Positions 1-8,886 of a stretch of 64,000 nt of DNA are shown piece after piece. Below the pieces are notes generated by a model. It ran no database searches. It saw nothing but the letters and a program-made list of their open reading frames with translations, and was not told the origin of the DNA. Position 1 is the stretch's first letter. Each line of letters opens with the position of its first letter. The translations under genes and the position numbers were made by a program. This DNA comes from JACVRW01 sp963764665 (lineage in GTDB: Bacteria > Actinomycetota > Thermoleophilia > Solirubrobacterales > Thermoleophilaceae). Location of the stretch: contig CAVXTL010000021.1 of assembly GCA_963764665.1 (NCBI GenBank), positions 124,001 to 188,000 of the forward strand. Direction: 5' to 3'.

Positions 1-644
1 GCACGCGCGCCGGGCACGAAGAGGATCCGCCAGCCCGCGTCGGTCAGCCGCCTGCAGAAGTCCGTCTCGTCCGAGTACACGAAGAACTCGGGATCGAGCC
101 AGCCCACGCCCGCCGCGGCCTCGCGGCGCACGAGCATGGCGCTCGACTGCACCCAGCCGACCGCGCGCACGTCCCGTCCCTTGCTCTGCACCGCGTAGGG
201 GCGGTGCGCGAAGAGCGCGGCCGCCAGCGCCCACCCTGCGTCGGGCAGCCGCCAGGCACACGCGGTCGGCCGCCCGTCCGGCGTGAGCAGCTGCGCGCCC
301 GCCACGGCGGCGGCCGGATCCGCCTCCAGCGCGTCCACCAGCGCCTGTGCGCTGCCGGGCTCGAGCTCGGAGTCCTCGTTGAGGAGCAGGCAGTAGCGGC
401 CGCTCGCCTCGCGCAGCAGCAGCGAGTCGTTCGCGGCCTTGCCCTCCCGCAGCTCGAGCGCGATCACGCGCGCCTCCGGATGCGCCGAGCGCACCGCCTC
501 CGCCGAGCCGTCGTCGGAGGCGTTGTCGAGCACGATCAGCTCGTGCTCCACGCCGGCGGGGTGCGTGCGGCGGATCGCGTCAAGGCAGGCCAGCAGGTGC
601 TCGCGGCCGTTCGTGTTGACCACGCAGTACGAGAGCTCGATCAG
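1..644 (-). CDS. Glycosyltransferase family 2, partial (C-terminus beyond window edge)
   Basis: Translating the minus strand from 644 gives a GT-A fold family 2 glycosyltransferase. It opens with ELSYCVVNTNGR, followed by the nucleotide-sugar aspartates in IVLDNASDDGS and LLLNEDSELEPGS, and later DPEFFVYSDETDFC with the acceptor-side acidic motif. It probably adds a sugar (rhamnosyl-type relatives are common) to a cell-surface glycan at the inner face of the membrane. The start is uncertain: a GGAGGAGGC ribosome site at about 650-659 points to a CTG or ATC at 639-644, overlapping the stop of the upstream GT4 gene. The first GTG would remove the conserved first strand. The frame is still open at base 1, so the C-terminal part is missing. 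Confidence 0.85.
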   Translation of the reverse strand, partial: MIELSYCVVNTNGREHLLACLDAIRRTHPAGVEHELIVLDNASDDGSAEAVRSAHPEARVIALELREGKAANDSLLLREASGRYCLLLNEDSELEPGSAQALVDALEADPAAAVAGAQLLTPDGRPTACAWRLPDAGWALAAALFAHRPYAVQSKGRDVRAVGWVQSSAMLVRREAAAGVGWLDPEFFVYSDETDFCRRLTDAGWRILFVPGAR

Positions 645-1822
645 TCCGCCGCCTCCTCCAGCACCGCCAGCACGCGGGCCGCGAGCGCCTCGCGGTCGAA
701 CTCCCGCTCCGCCAGCGCGCGCGCGTTGCGGCCGAAGCGCTCGGCCTCCCGCGGGTGGTCGCGCAGCCAGGCGACCTTGGCGGCCAGATCGCCGGGGTCG
801 CCCGGGCGCACGAACAGGCCGGCCTCGTTGCTCTCCACGAGCTCGCGCATCCAGCCGGCCTGGTTAACGATCGCCGGCCGGCCCGCCGCGAAGGTGTCGA
901 ACAGCTTGTTGGGCGAGTTGGTGGCCAGCACGGGCACGTCCTTGAAGATCGTGAGGCAAGCGTCCGACGCCGCGGCCAGGCGGGCCACCGTGGTCTTGTC
1001 GGGGGTCGGGTCCAGGAAGATCACGTTGCCGGCTCCGAGAGCTCGCGCCTCGCGCTCCAGGTCCGCGCGCTGCTTGCCGCCGCCCAGGAGCACAAACGTC
1101 ACGCCGTCCACCAGGGGCGCGGCGCGCACCACCTGCGAGAGGTCGTTGGCCTCGCCGAGCGTGCCGAAGTAGCTGCACACGAAGCCGTTGCCGAGCCCGA
1201 GCCGGGCGCGTTCGGTGTCGCGGTCGAGCGCCGGGGAGAAAAGCTCCAGGTCGGCGGCGTTCGGCGCCAGCACGATCCGGGCCGGGTCCACGCCGGCCGC
1301 AGCGATGCCGTCGCGGATGCCCGGCGAGAGGGCGATCACGCGAGCGCTGCGCCGATAGACGAAGCGCTCGAGCGCGCGTGCGAGGCGCCGGGCGAGCGGA
1401 TTGCGCAGGGCGCCCATCTGGATCGGGGCCTCCGGCCAGAGGTCGCGCACCTCGAACACCAGCGGCGCGCGGTGACGGGCGGCGGCCAGCAGCGCGGGCA
1501 GCGCGATCGTGAGCGGCGGCGAGGTGGCATAGACCACGTCGGGACGCGGCCCGCGCAATGCGTGCAGCGAGGCGGCCACGGCAAAGCGCGCGAAGGCCAG
1601 CATCCGACGCGGATAGGAGGTGGCCGTGGCGCTCACGTAGTCGGCGTAGCCGCCGCGCGCCCCCACCACCTGGATGCCGTCCACCTCGCTGCTGCCGGAG
1701 GCCGCGGTTACCATCCGCACCGCGTGTCCGCGGTCCACGAACCGGCGCGCGAACTCGTATGAGCGCGTGCCACCCACGCCCGCCCGCGTGATGAAGAACT
1801 GGTGCAGGTACAGGATCCGCAT
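641..1822 (-). CDS. Glycosyltransferase family 4 (WcaI/WbuB-like)
   Basis: A 393-residue GT-B fold enzyme starting MRILYLHQFF at 1822. The frame is open further upstream, but that extension is low-complexity and overlaps the divergent sugar transferase. The N-terminal domain has GVGGTRSYEFARRF, the usual Gly-rich acceptor-side loop. The C-terminal half has YFGTLGEANDLS and FLLGGGKQR, and the donor-binding region KLFDTFAAGRPAIV followed by ESNEAGLFVRPGDPGDLA with the EX7E-type pattern. It likely elongates a lipid-linked exopolysaccharide or O-antigen-like repeat. It overlaps the following GT2 gene by four bases and is divergent from the initiating sugar transferase at 1847, so the three form one glycan cluster. 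The precise sugar cannot be read from sequence. Confidence 0.9.
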   Translation of the reverse strand: MRILYLHQFFITRAGVGGTRSYEFARRFVDRGHAVRMVTAASGSSEVDGIQVVGARGGYADYVSATATSYPRRMLAFARFAVAASLHALRGPRPDVVYATSPPLTIALPALLAAARHRAPLVFEVRDLWPEAPIQMGALRNPLARRLARALERFVYRRSARVIALSPGIRDGIAAAGVDPARIVLAPNAADLELFSPALDRDTERARLGLGNGFVCSYFGTLGEANDLSQVVRAAPLVDGVTFVLLGGGKQRADLEREARALGAGNVIFLDPTPDKTTVARLAAASDACLTIFKDVPVLATNSPNKLFDTFAAGRPAIVNQAGWMRELVESNEAGLFVRPGDPGDLAAKVAWLRDHPREAERFGRNARALAEREFDREALAARVLAVLEEAAD

Positions 1823-1846
1823 GCGCGGGCGCAACGGTAGTGCGCC

Positions 1847-2431
1847 TTGAGCCGGGCCCTCGACACGGTCCTGGCGGCGCTCGCGCTCGCCGTGGCGGCT
1901 CCGGTGCTCGCCGTGGCGGCGATCCTGATCAGGATCGAGTCGCGCGGGCCGGTGGTGTTCCGTCAGCGCCGCGTGGGCCTCGACGGCCGGCCGTTCGACC
2001 TCTGGAAGCTGCGCACCATGGTTTCCGGAGCCGAGGCGATGGGCGCCGGGATCTACGTGCTCGAGGGCGATCCGCGCATCACGCGGGCCGGGCGGATGCT
2101 GCGCCGCTTCTCGCTCGACGAGCTGCCGAACCTGGTGAACGTCCTGCGCGGCGAGATGGCCATGGTGGGCCCGCGCCCGACGGTCCAGGAGCAGGTGGAC
2201 CGCTACACCGACCGCCAGCGCCGCCGGCTCGAGGTCAAGCCGGGCATCACGGGCTGGGCGCAGGTGCACGGGCGGGCGTCGCTGCCCTGGCCCGAGCGGA
2301 TCGAGCTCGACGTCTGGTACGTGGACAACCGCTCGCTGCTGCTGGACCTGAAGATCCTGGCGCGCACGGCGCGGCTGCTGCTGACGGGCCGAGGGCTCTA
2401 CTCAGAGACCCTGCGGCAGGGCTGGGACTGA
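1847..2431 (+). CDS. Undecaprenyl-phosphate sugar phosphotransferase (WcaJ/EpsL-type core)
   Basis: A 194-residue bacterial sugar transferase. One N-terminal hydrophobic segment (about 5-26) precedes the catalytic core, which has VVFRQRRVGLDGRPFDLWKLRTM, RRFSLDELPNLVNVLRGEM, VGPRPTV and VKPGITGWAQVHGR, all diagnostic of the polyisoprenyl-phosphate hexose-1-phosphate transferase family. It would start lipid-linked glycan synthesis by moving a sugar-1-phosphate onto undecaprenyl phosphate. It is the short form, with no N-terminal CoA-binding or multi-helix domain. TTG at 1847 is the first possible start after an in-frame stop at 1838-1840. It is divergent from the GT4/GT2 pair, with a 24-base gap. 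Confidence 0.92.
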   Translation: MSRALDTVLAALALAVAAPVLAVAAILIRIESRGPVVFRQRRVGLDGRPFDLWKLRTMVSGAEAMGAGIYVLEGDPRITRAGRMLRRFSLDELPNLVNVLRGEMAMVGPRPTVQEQVDRYTDRQRRRLEVKPGITGWAQVHGRASLPWPERIELDVWYVDNRSLLLDLKILARTARLLLTGRGLYSETLRQGWD

Positions 2432-2438
2432 CACATCC

Positions 2439-4175
2439 CTACCGCCGCGCCACCCGCACCACATGCAGCGGCGAGCGGCCGCGGTCGGTGGCGGAGTCGG
2501 CCGCGGCGAGCACGTACACGCGGTAGAGGCCCGCGAAGCTCGGCGTGAAGGAGCTCCGGAAGCGTCCCGAGCGCACCCGGACCGAGCGCACCCCCACCTG
2601 CCTGTAGACGCCGCGGATGCGCTGCTGGAGCACCTGGTAGACGCGTCGCTTTCGCGGGGTCACGTGTCCGCGCACGCCCACCGGGCGCCCGCGCACCGCG
2701 AGCGCGGAGGTGGCGTCGAGCTGCACCAGCGGCACCACTCGCACCACCTGCTCCGGGCTGAAGCTGCGCCGCCAGAGCCCGTCGCCGGCGTAGGTGGCGC
2801 GCAGGATCCTCGTGCCCTGCGGCGTCACGGTCGCGCTCCAGGCGCCGGCCACGTCGGTCACGGGCTCCGCCAGCGTGCGCCAGCGCCCGCCGCGCAGCAC
2901 CTGCAGGCGCACCGGCTGCGCGGCGATCGGGGCGAGCTCGTTGGAGGTCAGCGTGCCGGTGACCGTGACCGCCCGCCGGTACCGGACCCGCGAGCGCGAC
3001 AGCGACGCGGACAGGAACGTGGCCAGTCCCGGCAGCGGCTCGCCGGTGGACACGCGGGCGCGCAGGTCGTCGAGCTGGTAGTAGAGAGCCGACCCCGGGC
3101 AGGCGGTGCTGTTGGTGTCGCGGTGGCCGAGCACCCGCGGAACGCGCACCCGGGCGCCGCCGCCGTAGCGGCTCGTGGCGCCGCCGGCGCTCACGAGCGT
3201 GGTCTGCCCGCTGAGGGGCTGGCCGTGAAGCGTGAGCTTCCAGCGGATGTAGCCGGCAAGCGCGTCGAGCGCCGTGTCGGACAGCCCCACCGAGCTGTTG
3301 TCGCCGATGCTCGCTATCCCGGTGCTCTGGGCATTGAAGCCCTGGGCGTGCGCGCCGAGCACTGGCCTGTCGAGGCCGCCGGCCCGGCCCTCGTAGAGCA
3401 CGCCGTACTTGTCCACCAGCGCCTGGTAGCCGACGTCGTTCCAGCCGTTCGAGTAGCGGTGGTAGCGGCAGATCGCGAGCACGATGCCCGGCGCCTCAGC
3501 CGGCGAGTAGTCGTTCAGGGACACGGTGTGGTGCACGTAGGCGGCGCGCACCACGCCGTACGAGGGCGCTTCCCGTGGCGGGCACTTGCGGGCGCCCCAC
3601 TCCCTGCGCGAGACCACCGCGGGCTGATCGCCCTGGGCGTGGGCGTCGGCGCTCCCGAGAGCAGCCGCCGCGGTGCTCACCGCCGTGTTGGCCGCGCGCC
3701 GCAGGGCGGTGGTCACCCGCTCGGCCGCCGTGGCGGTGCCGTTCACGTTCACGAAGTGCAGGCGCAGGCCGGGCACGGGGCGGCTGAGCGCGTACTGCAC
3801 CTGGTCGGCCTCGCCGACCCAGAGCGGATCGGAGGCCGCCACGGAGCGCTCGCCGCTTCGCGGGTCGGGATTGTGGTCCGCGTGGGCGTCGAGCGCCTGC
3901 CAGCGGCTCCAGGGCCGTCCGTCGCGCCGCACCCTCACGGTCAGGCGCGGCTCGGCGCGGCCACGCCAGCGCAGCCCGACCAGGTTGAAGCGGCGCGGGG
4001 CGCGCAGAGCCGGTGAGAGCACGCGGCCGCTCCGGGCGGCCGACACCTGGGTCTGCGCGGGCTCCAGCTCGAAGTCGACGGGATCGGGCTGCCAGCGCTC
4101 CGCGCTGAGCGCCGGGGCGACGACGAACAGCAGTAGCGCGATCCCCGGCACGCACAGTGTGGCCAGTCGCTTCAC
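2439..4175 (-). CDS. Secreted N-acetylmuramoyl-L-alanine amidase / PGRP-domain protein
   Basis: 578 residues from a GTG start. A signal peptide (about 1-24, LFVVAPALSAE) is followed by a beta-rich N-terminal region (about 35-155) and a PGRP/amidase_2 domain at about 190-380. The zinc site is visible: His in AAYVHHTVSLNDY, His in VLGHRDTNS and Cys in TACPGSALY, with the supporting QALVDKYGVLYEGRAGG block. These residues predict cleavage of the bond between N-acetylmuramic acid and L-Ala in peptidoglycan. Two Ig-like segments (about 390-575) may bind wall polymers. It converges on the sugar transferase at 1847 with a 7-base gap. It may act in wall turnover, or in defence as actinobacterial PGRP proteins do. 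Confidence 0.9.
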   Translation of the reverse strand: MKRLATLCVPGIALLLFVVAPALSAERWQPDPVDFELEPAQTQVSAARSGRVLSPALRAPRRFNLVGLRWRGRAEPRLTVRVRRDGRPWSRWQALDAHADHNPDPRSGERSVAASDPLWVGEADQVQYALSRPVPGLRLHFVNVNGTATAAERVTTALRRAANTAVSTAAAALGSADAHAQGDQPAVVSRREWGARKCPPREAPSYGVVRAAYVHHTVSLNDYSPAEAPGIVLAICRYHRYSNGWNDVGYQALVDKYGVLYEGRAGGLDRPVLGAHAQGFNAQSTGIASIGDNSSVGLSDTALDALAGYIRWKLTLHGQPLSGQTTLVSAGGATSRYGGGARVRVPRVLGHRDTNSTACPGSALYYQLDDLRARVSTGEPLPGLATFLSASLSRSRVRYRRAVTVTGTLTSNELAPIAAQPVRLQVLRGGRWRTLAEPVTDVAGAWSATVTPQGTRILRATYAGDGLWRRSFSPEQVVRVVPLVQLDATSALAVRGRPVGVRGHVTPRKRRVYQVLQQRIRGVYRQVGVRSVRVRSGRFRSSFTPSFAGLYRVYVLAAADSATDRGRSPLHVVRVARR

Positions 4176-4268
4176 TCCTCACCGAACACGGTGCCAGGCG
4201 TGCGGTTGCGGGCCGGGCGATGTCGTGCAGAACGGCCTGCTGCAAGCGCGCTCGCAGCGCGGGGCGCG

Positions 4269-4982
4269 CTAGGGAACCGGCTCGGGGCCGTTCGAGCGGT
4301 GCTCGTCGCGGAACGCGCGCAGCGCGTCCCACATCTCCGGGGTGGCGGTGTCGCAGGTGAGCAGCCGGCCGAGGCCGCTCGGCTCGGGAGTCCCGTTCCA
4401 GGCGCTCGCCGCGACCTGGTAGGGCATCTTCGCCCGCGGCGTGAGCACCATCTGGTAGGTGTCCTCGTCGAAAAGCGCCTTGAGGTCCGCGCGGGTGTCC
4501 TTGGGCAGGCTCGGCTTGAACCAGATGATCACGCGGCCGTGCTCCAGGTTGTGCACGAGCTGCTCGTCGGTCGGCGAGGTGCTGTACGCGCCGTCGTCCA
4601 CCGGGACGGCGAAGTGGCGTCCGGACGTCGGCGGGTTCGAGTTGTACTTCACCCGCTCGCTGGGATCGGTGGTGTGGTCGAAGGAACCGGACGCCTTCAC
4701 GTCCTTGAGCTCGCAGCCGGCCGCCGCCGCGGCCTTCGTCAGGTCGAACTCCTCCTGCTCCGAGACCGATCCGCCGCTCGGGAGCACGTTCGGATCCACG
4801 TTGCCGGAGTCGCTTTCGCCGCCGGCGAGCACGAAGACCACCACCGCCAGGACAGCCAGCACGAGCACGAAGCCGCCGCCGTAGCCCACCATCCGCTTGC
4901 GCGCCTGGGCGGCCTTGGCCTGGCGCTCACGCTCCTCGCGTTCGCGCCGGAGCGCCTCCTTCTGCTCACGTCTGCTGGACAC
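4269..4982 (-). CDS. DUF3105 family membrane-anchored protein
   Basis: 237 residues from GTG. A charged cytoplasmic head (about 1-30, rich in Arg, Glu and Lys and probably helical) is followed by one transmembrane segment at about 33-55. An extracytoplasmic DUF3105 domain has YNSNPPTSGRHFAVPVDDGAY and EQLVHNLEHGRVIIWFKP, including the conserved His of LEHGR. The biochemical role of DUF3105 is not established; it is common in actinobacteria and often near wall or copper/redox genes. A 93-base gap separates it from the amidase, on the same strand. Confidence 0.88.
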   Translation of the reverse strand: MSSRREQKEALRREREERERQAKAAQARKRMVGYGGGFVLVLAVLAVVVFVLAGGESDSGNVDPNVLPSGGSVSEQEEFDLTKAAAAAGCELKDVKASGSFDHTTDPSERVKYNSNPPTSGRHFAVPVDDGAYSTSPTDEQLVHNLEHGRVIIWFKPSLPKDTRADLKALFDEDTYQMVLTPRAKMPYQVAASAWNGTPEPSGLGRLLTCDTATPEMWDALRAFRDEHRSNGPEPVP

Positions 4983-5018
4983 GGCGGGGAAGCGTAGTGA
5001 TCGGGCGGCCGGATCCGC

Positions 5019-5913
5019 CTAGGCGGAGCGGCGCCTGGCGGGCTGGCCGCCGCGCTTGGCCGTGCCGGGCGGCCGGCGCGGTGCCGTGGACCGGCGGCTG
5101 CGGAAGCACTGCTCGATGAACGGCACGATCTCGCCGGTCAGGCGCTCCGGTGTCGTCCAGAGTTCCATGATCGAGTTGGCCTCGATCAGCCGTGCGTTCG
5201 GCAGCTCGTGGATGAGCATGTCCGAGTCGTTGAACGGATGCACCGGGTCACGCCGGTGGCCGATCACGAGCGTCGGCTGGCGCATGCGTCCTGCGCTCGT
5301 CCGCCGGAGGCGCGACGCGCCCGAAGAAGAGGCCCTGGAGCACCGACGCCGAGGGCTTCGGATCCTGGGCCACCCAGTCGAGCATCGAGTCACCGAGGTG
5401 AGATAGCCCGCGTGGCACCAGCCCGGCGCCGAACCCCGCCAGCCGCGCCACCGGCGCCCCGAAGGTGAGGCCCACGAGCAGAGGGGTGAACGCGAGCGCG
5501 CAGCCGAGCAGGGCGTTGTCGAGCACGGGCATCTGGATCAGGAGGCCGCGTACGCGGTCGGGCGCGGCGGCCGCGACCTCGAGCGACGCGTTGGCGCCGA
5601 GCGACGGCCCGCCCACCACCGCGCGCGAGATGTCCAGGTGGTCGAGCAGCCCGATCCCCTGGCGCGCGAAGATCTGCATCGAGTAGTTGCCCATCTCGGG
5701 CGGCCGGTCGGAGTCGCCGTGCCCGAGCAGGTCGAGACAAAGGACGCGGTGACCGCGCTCGGCCAGCGTCTCCGCGAGCGGTCGGTGGATCTTCCGCGAG
5801 AAGAGCAGCGGTGGGAGCAGCAGCACGGTCCGGTCGCCCGATCCGTACTCGTCGTACACGAGCCGGTGACCGTCGTACCGGAACTGGCGGGTCCGACTCT
5901 CCGGCATGGTCAC
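5019..5913 (-). pseudogene. Alpha/beta-fold hydrolase broken by a single-base frameshift
   Basis: The N-terminal frame (5913 down to about 5290) reads as an alpha/beta hydrolase: VLLLPPLLFSRKIHRPLAETL, CLDLLGHGDSDRP and the nucleophile elbow GGPSLGANAS. The C-terminal continuation, MRQPTLVIGHRRDPVHPFND then ARLIEANSI, lies in another frame ending at 5019. Removing one base near 5289 (plus-strand T) joins the two as ERRRMRQPTLVIGH, the usual form of this family, so the gene carries a +1 shift. There is no homopolymer at the site. Either the gene is freshly inactivated or the base call is wrong. Intact, it would be about 297 residues. It is divergent from the Mo-hydroxylase operon. Confidence 0.8.
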
Positions 5914-5971
5914 CGAGGATATCCCGTTGGATTAGCATCAGCGCCAGGAGGAGTCGAGCGAGGGAGGAAGG

Positions 5972-6457
5972 ATGAGTACGACCGTCCCGGTGCAGGCGAG
6001 CGTCAACGGAGAGACGCGGGAGGCCGAGGTCGACCCCCGGCTCCTCCTGGTGCACTGGCTGCGCGACGAGCTGGGCCTCACCGGCACGCACGTGGGCTGC
6101 GACACGACCAACTGCGGTGCCTGCACCGTTCACCTGAACGGCCAGGCCGTCAAGAGCTGCACCGTGCTGGCGGTCCAGGCCGATGGGGCGGAGGTCACGA
6201 CGATCGAGGGGATGGCCCCCAAGGGCAACGGCGCCCTGCACCCGCTGCAGCAGGCGTTCTGGGAGCAGCACGGCCTCCAGTGCGGCTTCTGCACGCCCGG
6301 GATGATCATGGCCGCGGCCGACCTGCTGGCGCGCAACCCCAATCCCTCCGAGGAGGACGTGCGCCACGGTCTCGAGGGCAACCTCTGCCGCTGTACGGGC
6401 TACCACAACATCGTCAAAGCGGTGCTCGCGGCGGCCGAGAGCGGAGCGCACGCATGA
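5972..6457 (+). CDS. coxS: CO-dehydrogenase-type small subunit, 2x[2Fe-2S]
   Basis: 161 residues with both iron-sulfur clusters of the xanthine-oxidase family. The plant-ferredoxin-type cluster uses C43, C48, C51 (in VGCDTTNCGACTV) and C63. The alpha-helical cluster uses C104, C107 (LQCGFCTPGMI), C139 and C141 (NLCRCTGYHNI). It carries electrons from the Mo site to FAD. A GGGAGGAAGG ribosome site sits just before the ATG. It is the first gene of a tight operon, its stop overlapping the large-subunit ATG. The small subunit alone does not reveal the substrate. Confidence 0.95.
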   Translation: MSTTVPVQASVNGETREAEVDPRLLLVHWLRDELGLTGTHVGCDTTNCGACTVHLNGQAVKSCTVLAVQADGAEVTTIEGMAPKGNGALHPLQQAFWEQHGLQCGFCTPGMIMAAADLLARNPNPSEEDVRHGLEGNLCRCTGYHNIVKAVLAAAESGAHA

Positions 6458-8886
6458 CCACCTACGTCGGCCAGGCAATGAAGCGCAAGGAGGACCCCCG
6501 GATGATCTCCGGGCGGGCCAACTACGTGGACGACATCGCCCTGCCGGGCATGCTCCACGCCGCGATCGTCCGCTCGCCGGAGGCGCACGCCACGATCGTC
6601 TCGATCGACAAGTCGGCTGCCGAGGACCACCCCGGCGTCGTGGCCGTCTTCACGGGCGAGGACCTCGCCGGCGACTTCGCGTCGGGGCTCCCTATGGCTT
6701 GGGACCCGCCCGGCGTGGAGATCAAGACCCCGGACCACTGGCCGGTCAAGCGCGGCGCCGTGAAGCACGTGGGCGACCCGGTGGCCGTGGTGGTCGCCGT
6801 CGACCGCTACGTGGCGGTGGACGCGGCCGAGGACGTGATCGTCGAGTACGACGCGCTGCCCGCCGTGGTTGACCCGGAGAAGGCGCTCGAGGACGGCTCG
6901 CCGCTCGTGTGGGACGAGTTCGGCACGAACAAGACGCACGAGTGGGCCGTGGGCGGTGGCGACATCGCGGCGGCGCTGGCGGAGGCGGACGTGGTGGTGG
7001 AGCAGCGCGTGTCCAACCACCGGACCTCCGGCGCTCCGATCGAGCCGCGCGGATCGATCGGCGAGCCGCGCGGGGAGAGCCTCACCCTTTACTCCTCCAC
7101 CCAGATCCCCCACATCGCGCGTCTGCTGCTGGCCGGGATGCTCGACATGCCCGAGGACAAGATCCGCGTGGTGGCGCCCGACGTGGGCGGCGGCTTCGGA
7201 GCCAAGCTCCAGGTCTACGCGGAGGAGGCTCTCGTGCTCGCGCTGGCCAGGCGCCTGGGCCGGGCGGTCAAGTGGACGGAGTCGCGCTCGGAGCACATGA
7301 GCACCTCGCACCACGGCCGTGACCAGGTAGCGCACGTGACGCTGGGCGCGAAGCGGGACGGCACGCTCACCGGAGTGAAGGCCCGCATCGTGGCCGACCT
7401 CGGCGCGTACCAGCAGCTGCTCACCCCGTTCATCCCCGAGCTCGGCTTCCCCGTGATGGGCGGCTGTTACAAGCTGCCGGCCATCGACCTGCACTTCACG
7501 GGCGTGTTCACGAACAAGATGCCCACCGACGCGATCCGTGGCGCGGGCCGGCCGGAGGCCACCTATTGGATCGAGCTGACAATGGACAAGCTCGCCCGTG
7601 AGCTGGGAATGGATCCGCTCGAGCTGCGGCGCAAGAACTTCATCCCCAAGGAGGAGTTCCCTTACGAGACGCCGCTCGGCATCGTCTACGACTCCGGCGA
7701 CTACCACGGGTCGCTCGACCGTCTGCTCCAGAACTTCGACCTCGACGCGTTCCGGCGCGAGCAGGCCGAGCTGCGCGAGAAGGGCATCCACCGCGGCGTG
7801 GGCTTCTCCACCTGGGTGGAGGTGTGCGGCCTGGCGCCCTCACGCGCCGTCGGGCCGCAGGGGGTGGGCCTGCAGGCGGCCTTCTGGGAGTCCGCCATGG
7901 TGCGCGTGCACCCGTCAGGCTCGGCCACGGTGTTCACGGGCACCTCGCCCCACGGCCAGGGGCTCGACACGAGCTTCGCGCAGATCGCGGCCGACCGGCT
8001 TGGCATCGACCCCGAGAACGTGGACGTGATCCACGGCGACACCGACCAGGGGCCCTGGGGCTGGGGCACCTACGGCTCGCGCTCGCTCTCGGTGGGCGGC
8101 GAGGCCGTGGCCAAGGCCGCGGAGAAGGTGCAGCTGAAGGCCAAGCGCATCTGTGCGGCGCTGCTCGAGGCTTCGCCCGACGACATCGAGCTCGCCGACG
8201 GCAAGTTCCAGGTGCGCGGCTCCCCCGACAAGTCGATGACCATGGCCGAGATCTCCTTCGCGGCCCACGTGCCGCCCAACGAGCTCCCCACCGAGATCGA
8301 GCCGGGGCTCGAGGAGAACTCGTTCTACGACCCGGAGAACTTCGTGTTCCCGTTCGGCGCGCACGCCTGCGTGGTGGACGTGGACGTGGAGACAGGCAAG
8401 GTCAAGGTCGTGCGCTACGTGGCGGTGGACGACTGCGGGCCCGCGATCAACCCGATGCTGATCGACGGTCAGGTGCACGGCGGCATCGTCCACGCGATCG
8501 GCCAGGCCCTCTACGAGCAGATCGTCTACGACGAGGACGGCCAGCTCGTGACGGGCACCTTCGTGGACTACGCGCTGCCCACCGCGGCCGAGGTGCCGAG
8601 CTTCGAGACCGACCGCACCGAGACGCCGTCGCCCGTCAACTCGCTCGGCGTGAAGGGCATCGGGGAGGCGGGCACCATCGCCGCCACGCCGGCGGTCACG
8701 GCGGCCGTGCTCGACGCGCTCGAGCCGCTCGGCGTGAGCTGGATCGACATGCCGCTCACGCCGATGCGTGTGTGGGAGGCGATCCACGGCGGTGGGAACG
8801 GAGGCGGCCCGCCCTCGCTGGGCGAGCACGGCAAGGGGTCCGCCGGCAGCGGCCCCAGCAGCCCGGACGAAGGAGGTGCCGGATGA
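6454..8886 (+). CDS. Molybdenum hydroxylase large subunit, form II CoxL-like
   Basis: 810 residues from the ATG at 6454, which overlaps the small-subunit stop. It begins with the a/b hammerhead domain (RKEDPRMISGRANYVDDIAL). The Mo-cofactor domain includes VVAPDVGGGFGAK, AIRGAGR at 360-366 and GIGEAG with the base-catalyst Glu at 738. True aerobic CO dehydrogenase (form I) carries AYRCSFR, where the Cys binds copper. Here the Cys is absent and the motif is of the RGAGR (form II) type. Proteins of this group oxidise varied N-heterocycles or other small molecules, and CO activity is doubtful. The C-terminal tail (about 785-810) is Gly/Ser-rich. Confidence 0.95.
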   Translation: MTTYVGQAMKRKEDPRMISGRANYVDDIALPGMLHAAIVRSPEAHATIVSIDKSAAEDHPGVVAVFTGEDLAGDFASGLPMAWDPPGVEIKTPDHWPVKRGAVKHVGDPVAVVVAVDRYVAVDAAEDVIVEYDALPAVVDPEKALEDGSPLVWDEFGTNKTHEWAVGGGDIAAALAEADVVVEQRVSNHRTSGAPIEPRGSIGEPRGESLTLYSSTQIPHIARLLLAGMLDMPEDKIRVVAPDVGGGFGAKLQVYAEEALVLALARRLGRAVKWTESRSEHMSTSHHGRDQVAHVTLGAKRDGTLTGVKARIVADLGAYQQLLTPFIPELGFPVMGGCYKLPAIDLHFTGVFTNKMPTDAIRGAGRPEATYWIELTMDKLARELGMDPLELRRKNFIPKEEFPYETPLGIVYDSGDYHGSLDRLLQNFDLDAFRREQAELREKGIHRGVGFSTWVEVCGLAPSRAVGPQGVGLQAAFWESAMVRVHPSGSATVFTGTSPHGQGLDTSFAQIAADRLGIDPENVDVIHGDTDQGPWGWGTYGSRSLSVGGEAVAKAAEKVQLKAKRICAALLEASPDDIELADGKFQVRGSPDKSMTMAEISFAAHVPPNELPTEIEPGLEENSFYDPENFVFPFGAHACVVDVDVETGKVKVVRYVAVDDCGPAINPMLIDGQVHGGIVHAIGQALYEQIVYDEDGQLVTGTFVDYALPTAAEVPSFETDRTETPSPVNSLGVKGIGEAGTIAATPAVTAAVLDALEPLGVSWIDMPLTPMRVWEAIHGGGNGGGPPSLGEHGKGSAGSGPSSPDEGGAG

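Noticed and set aside
5638..6453. N-terminal extension of the large Mo-hydroxylase subunit frame
   Set aside because: The frame is open upstream only by GC bias; it overlaps the small subunit and the hydrolase, and the fold starts at 6454 with an ATGA junction.
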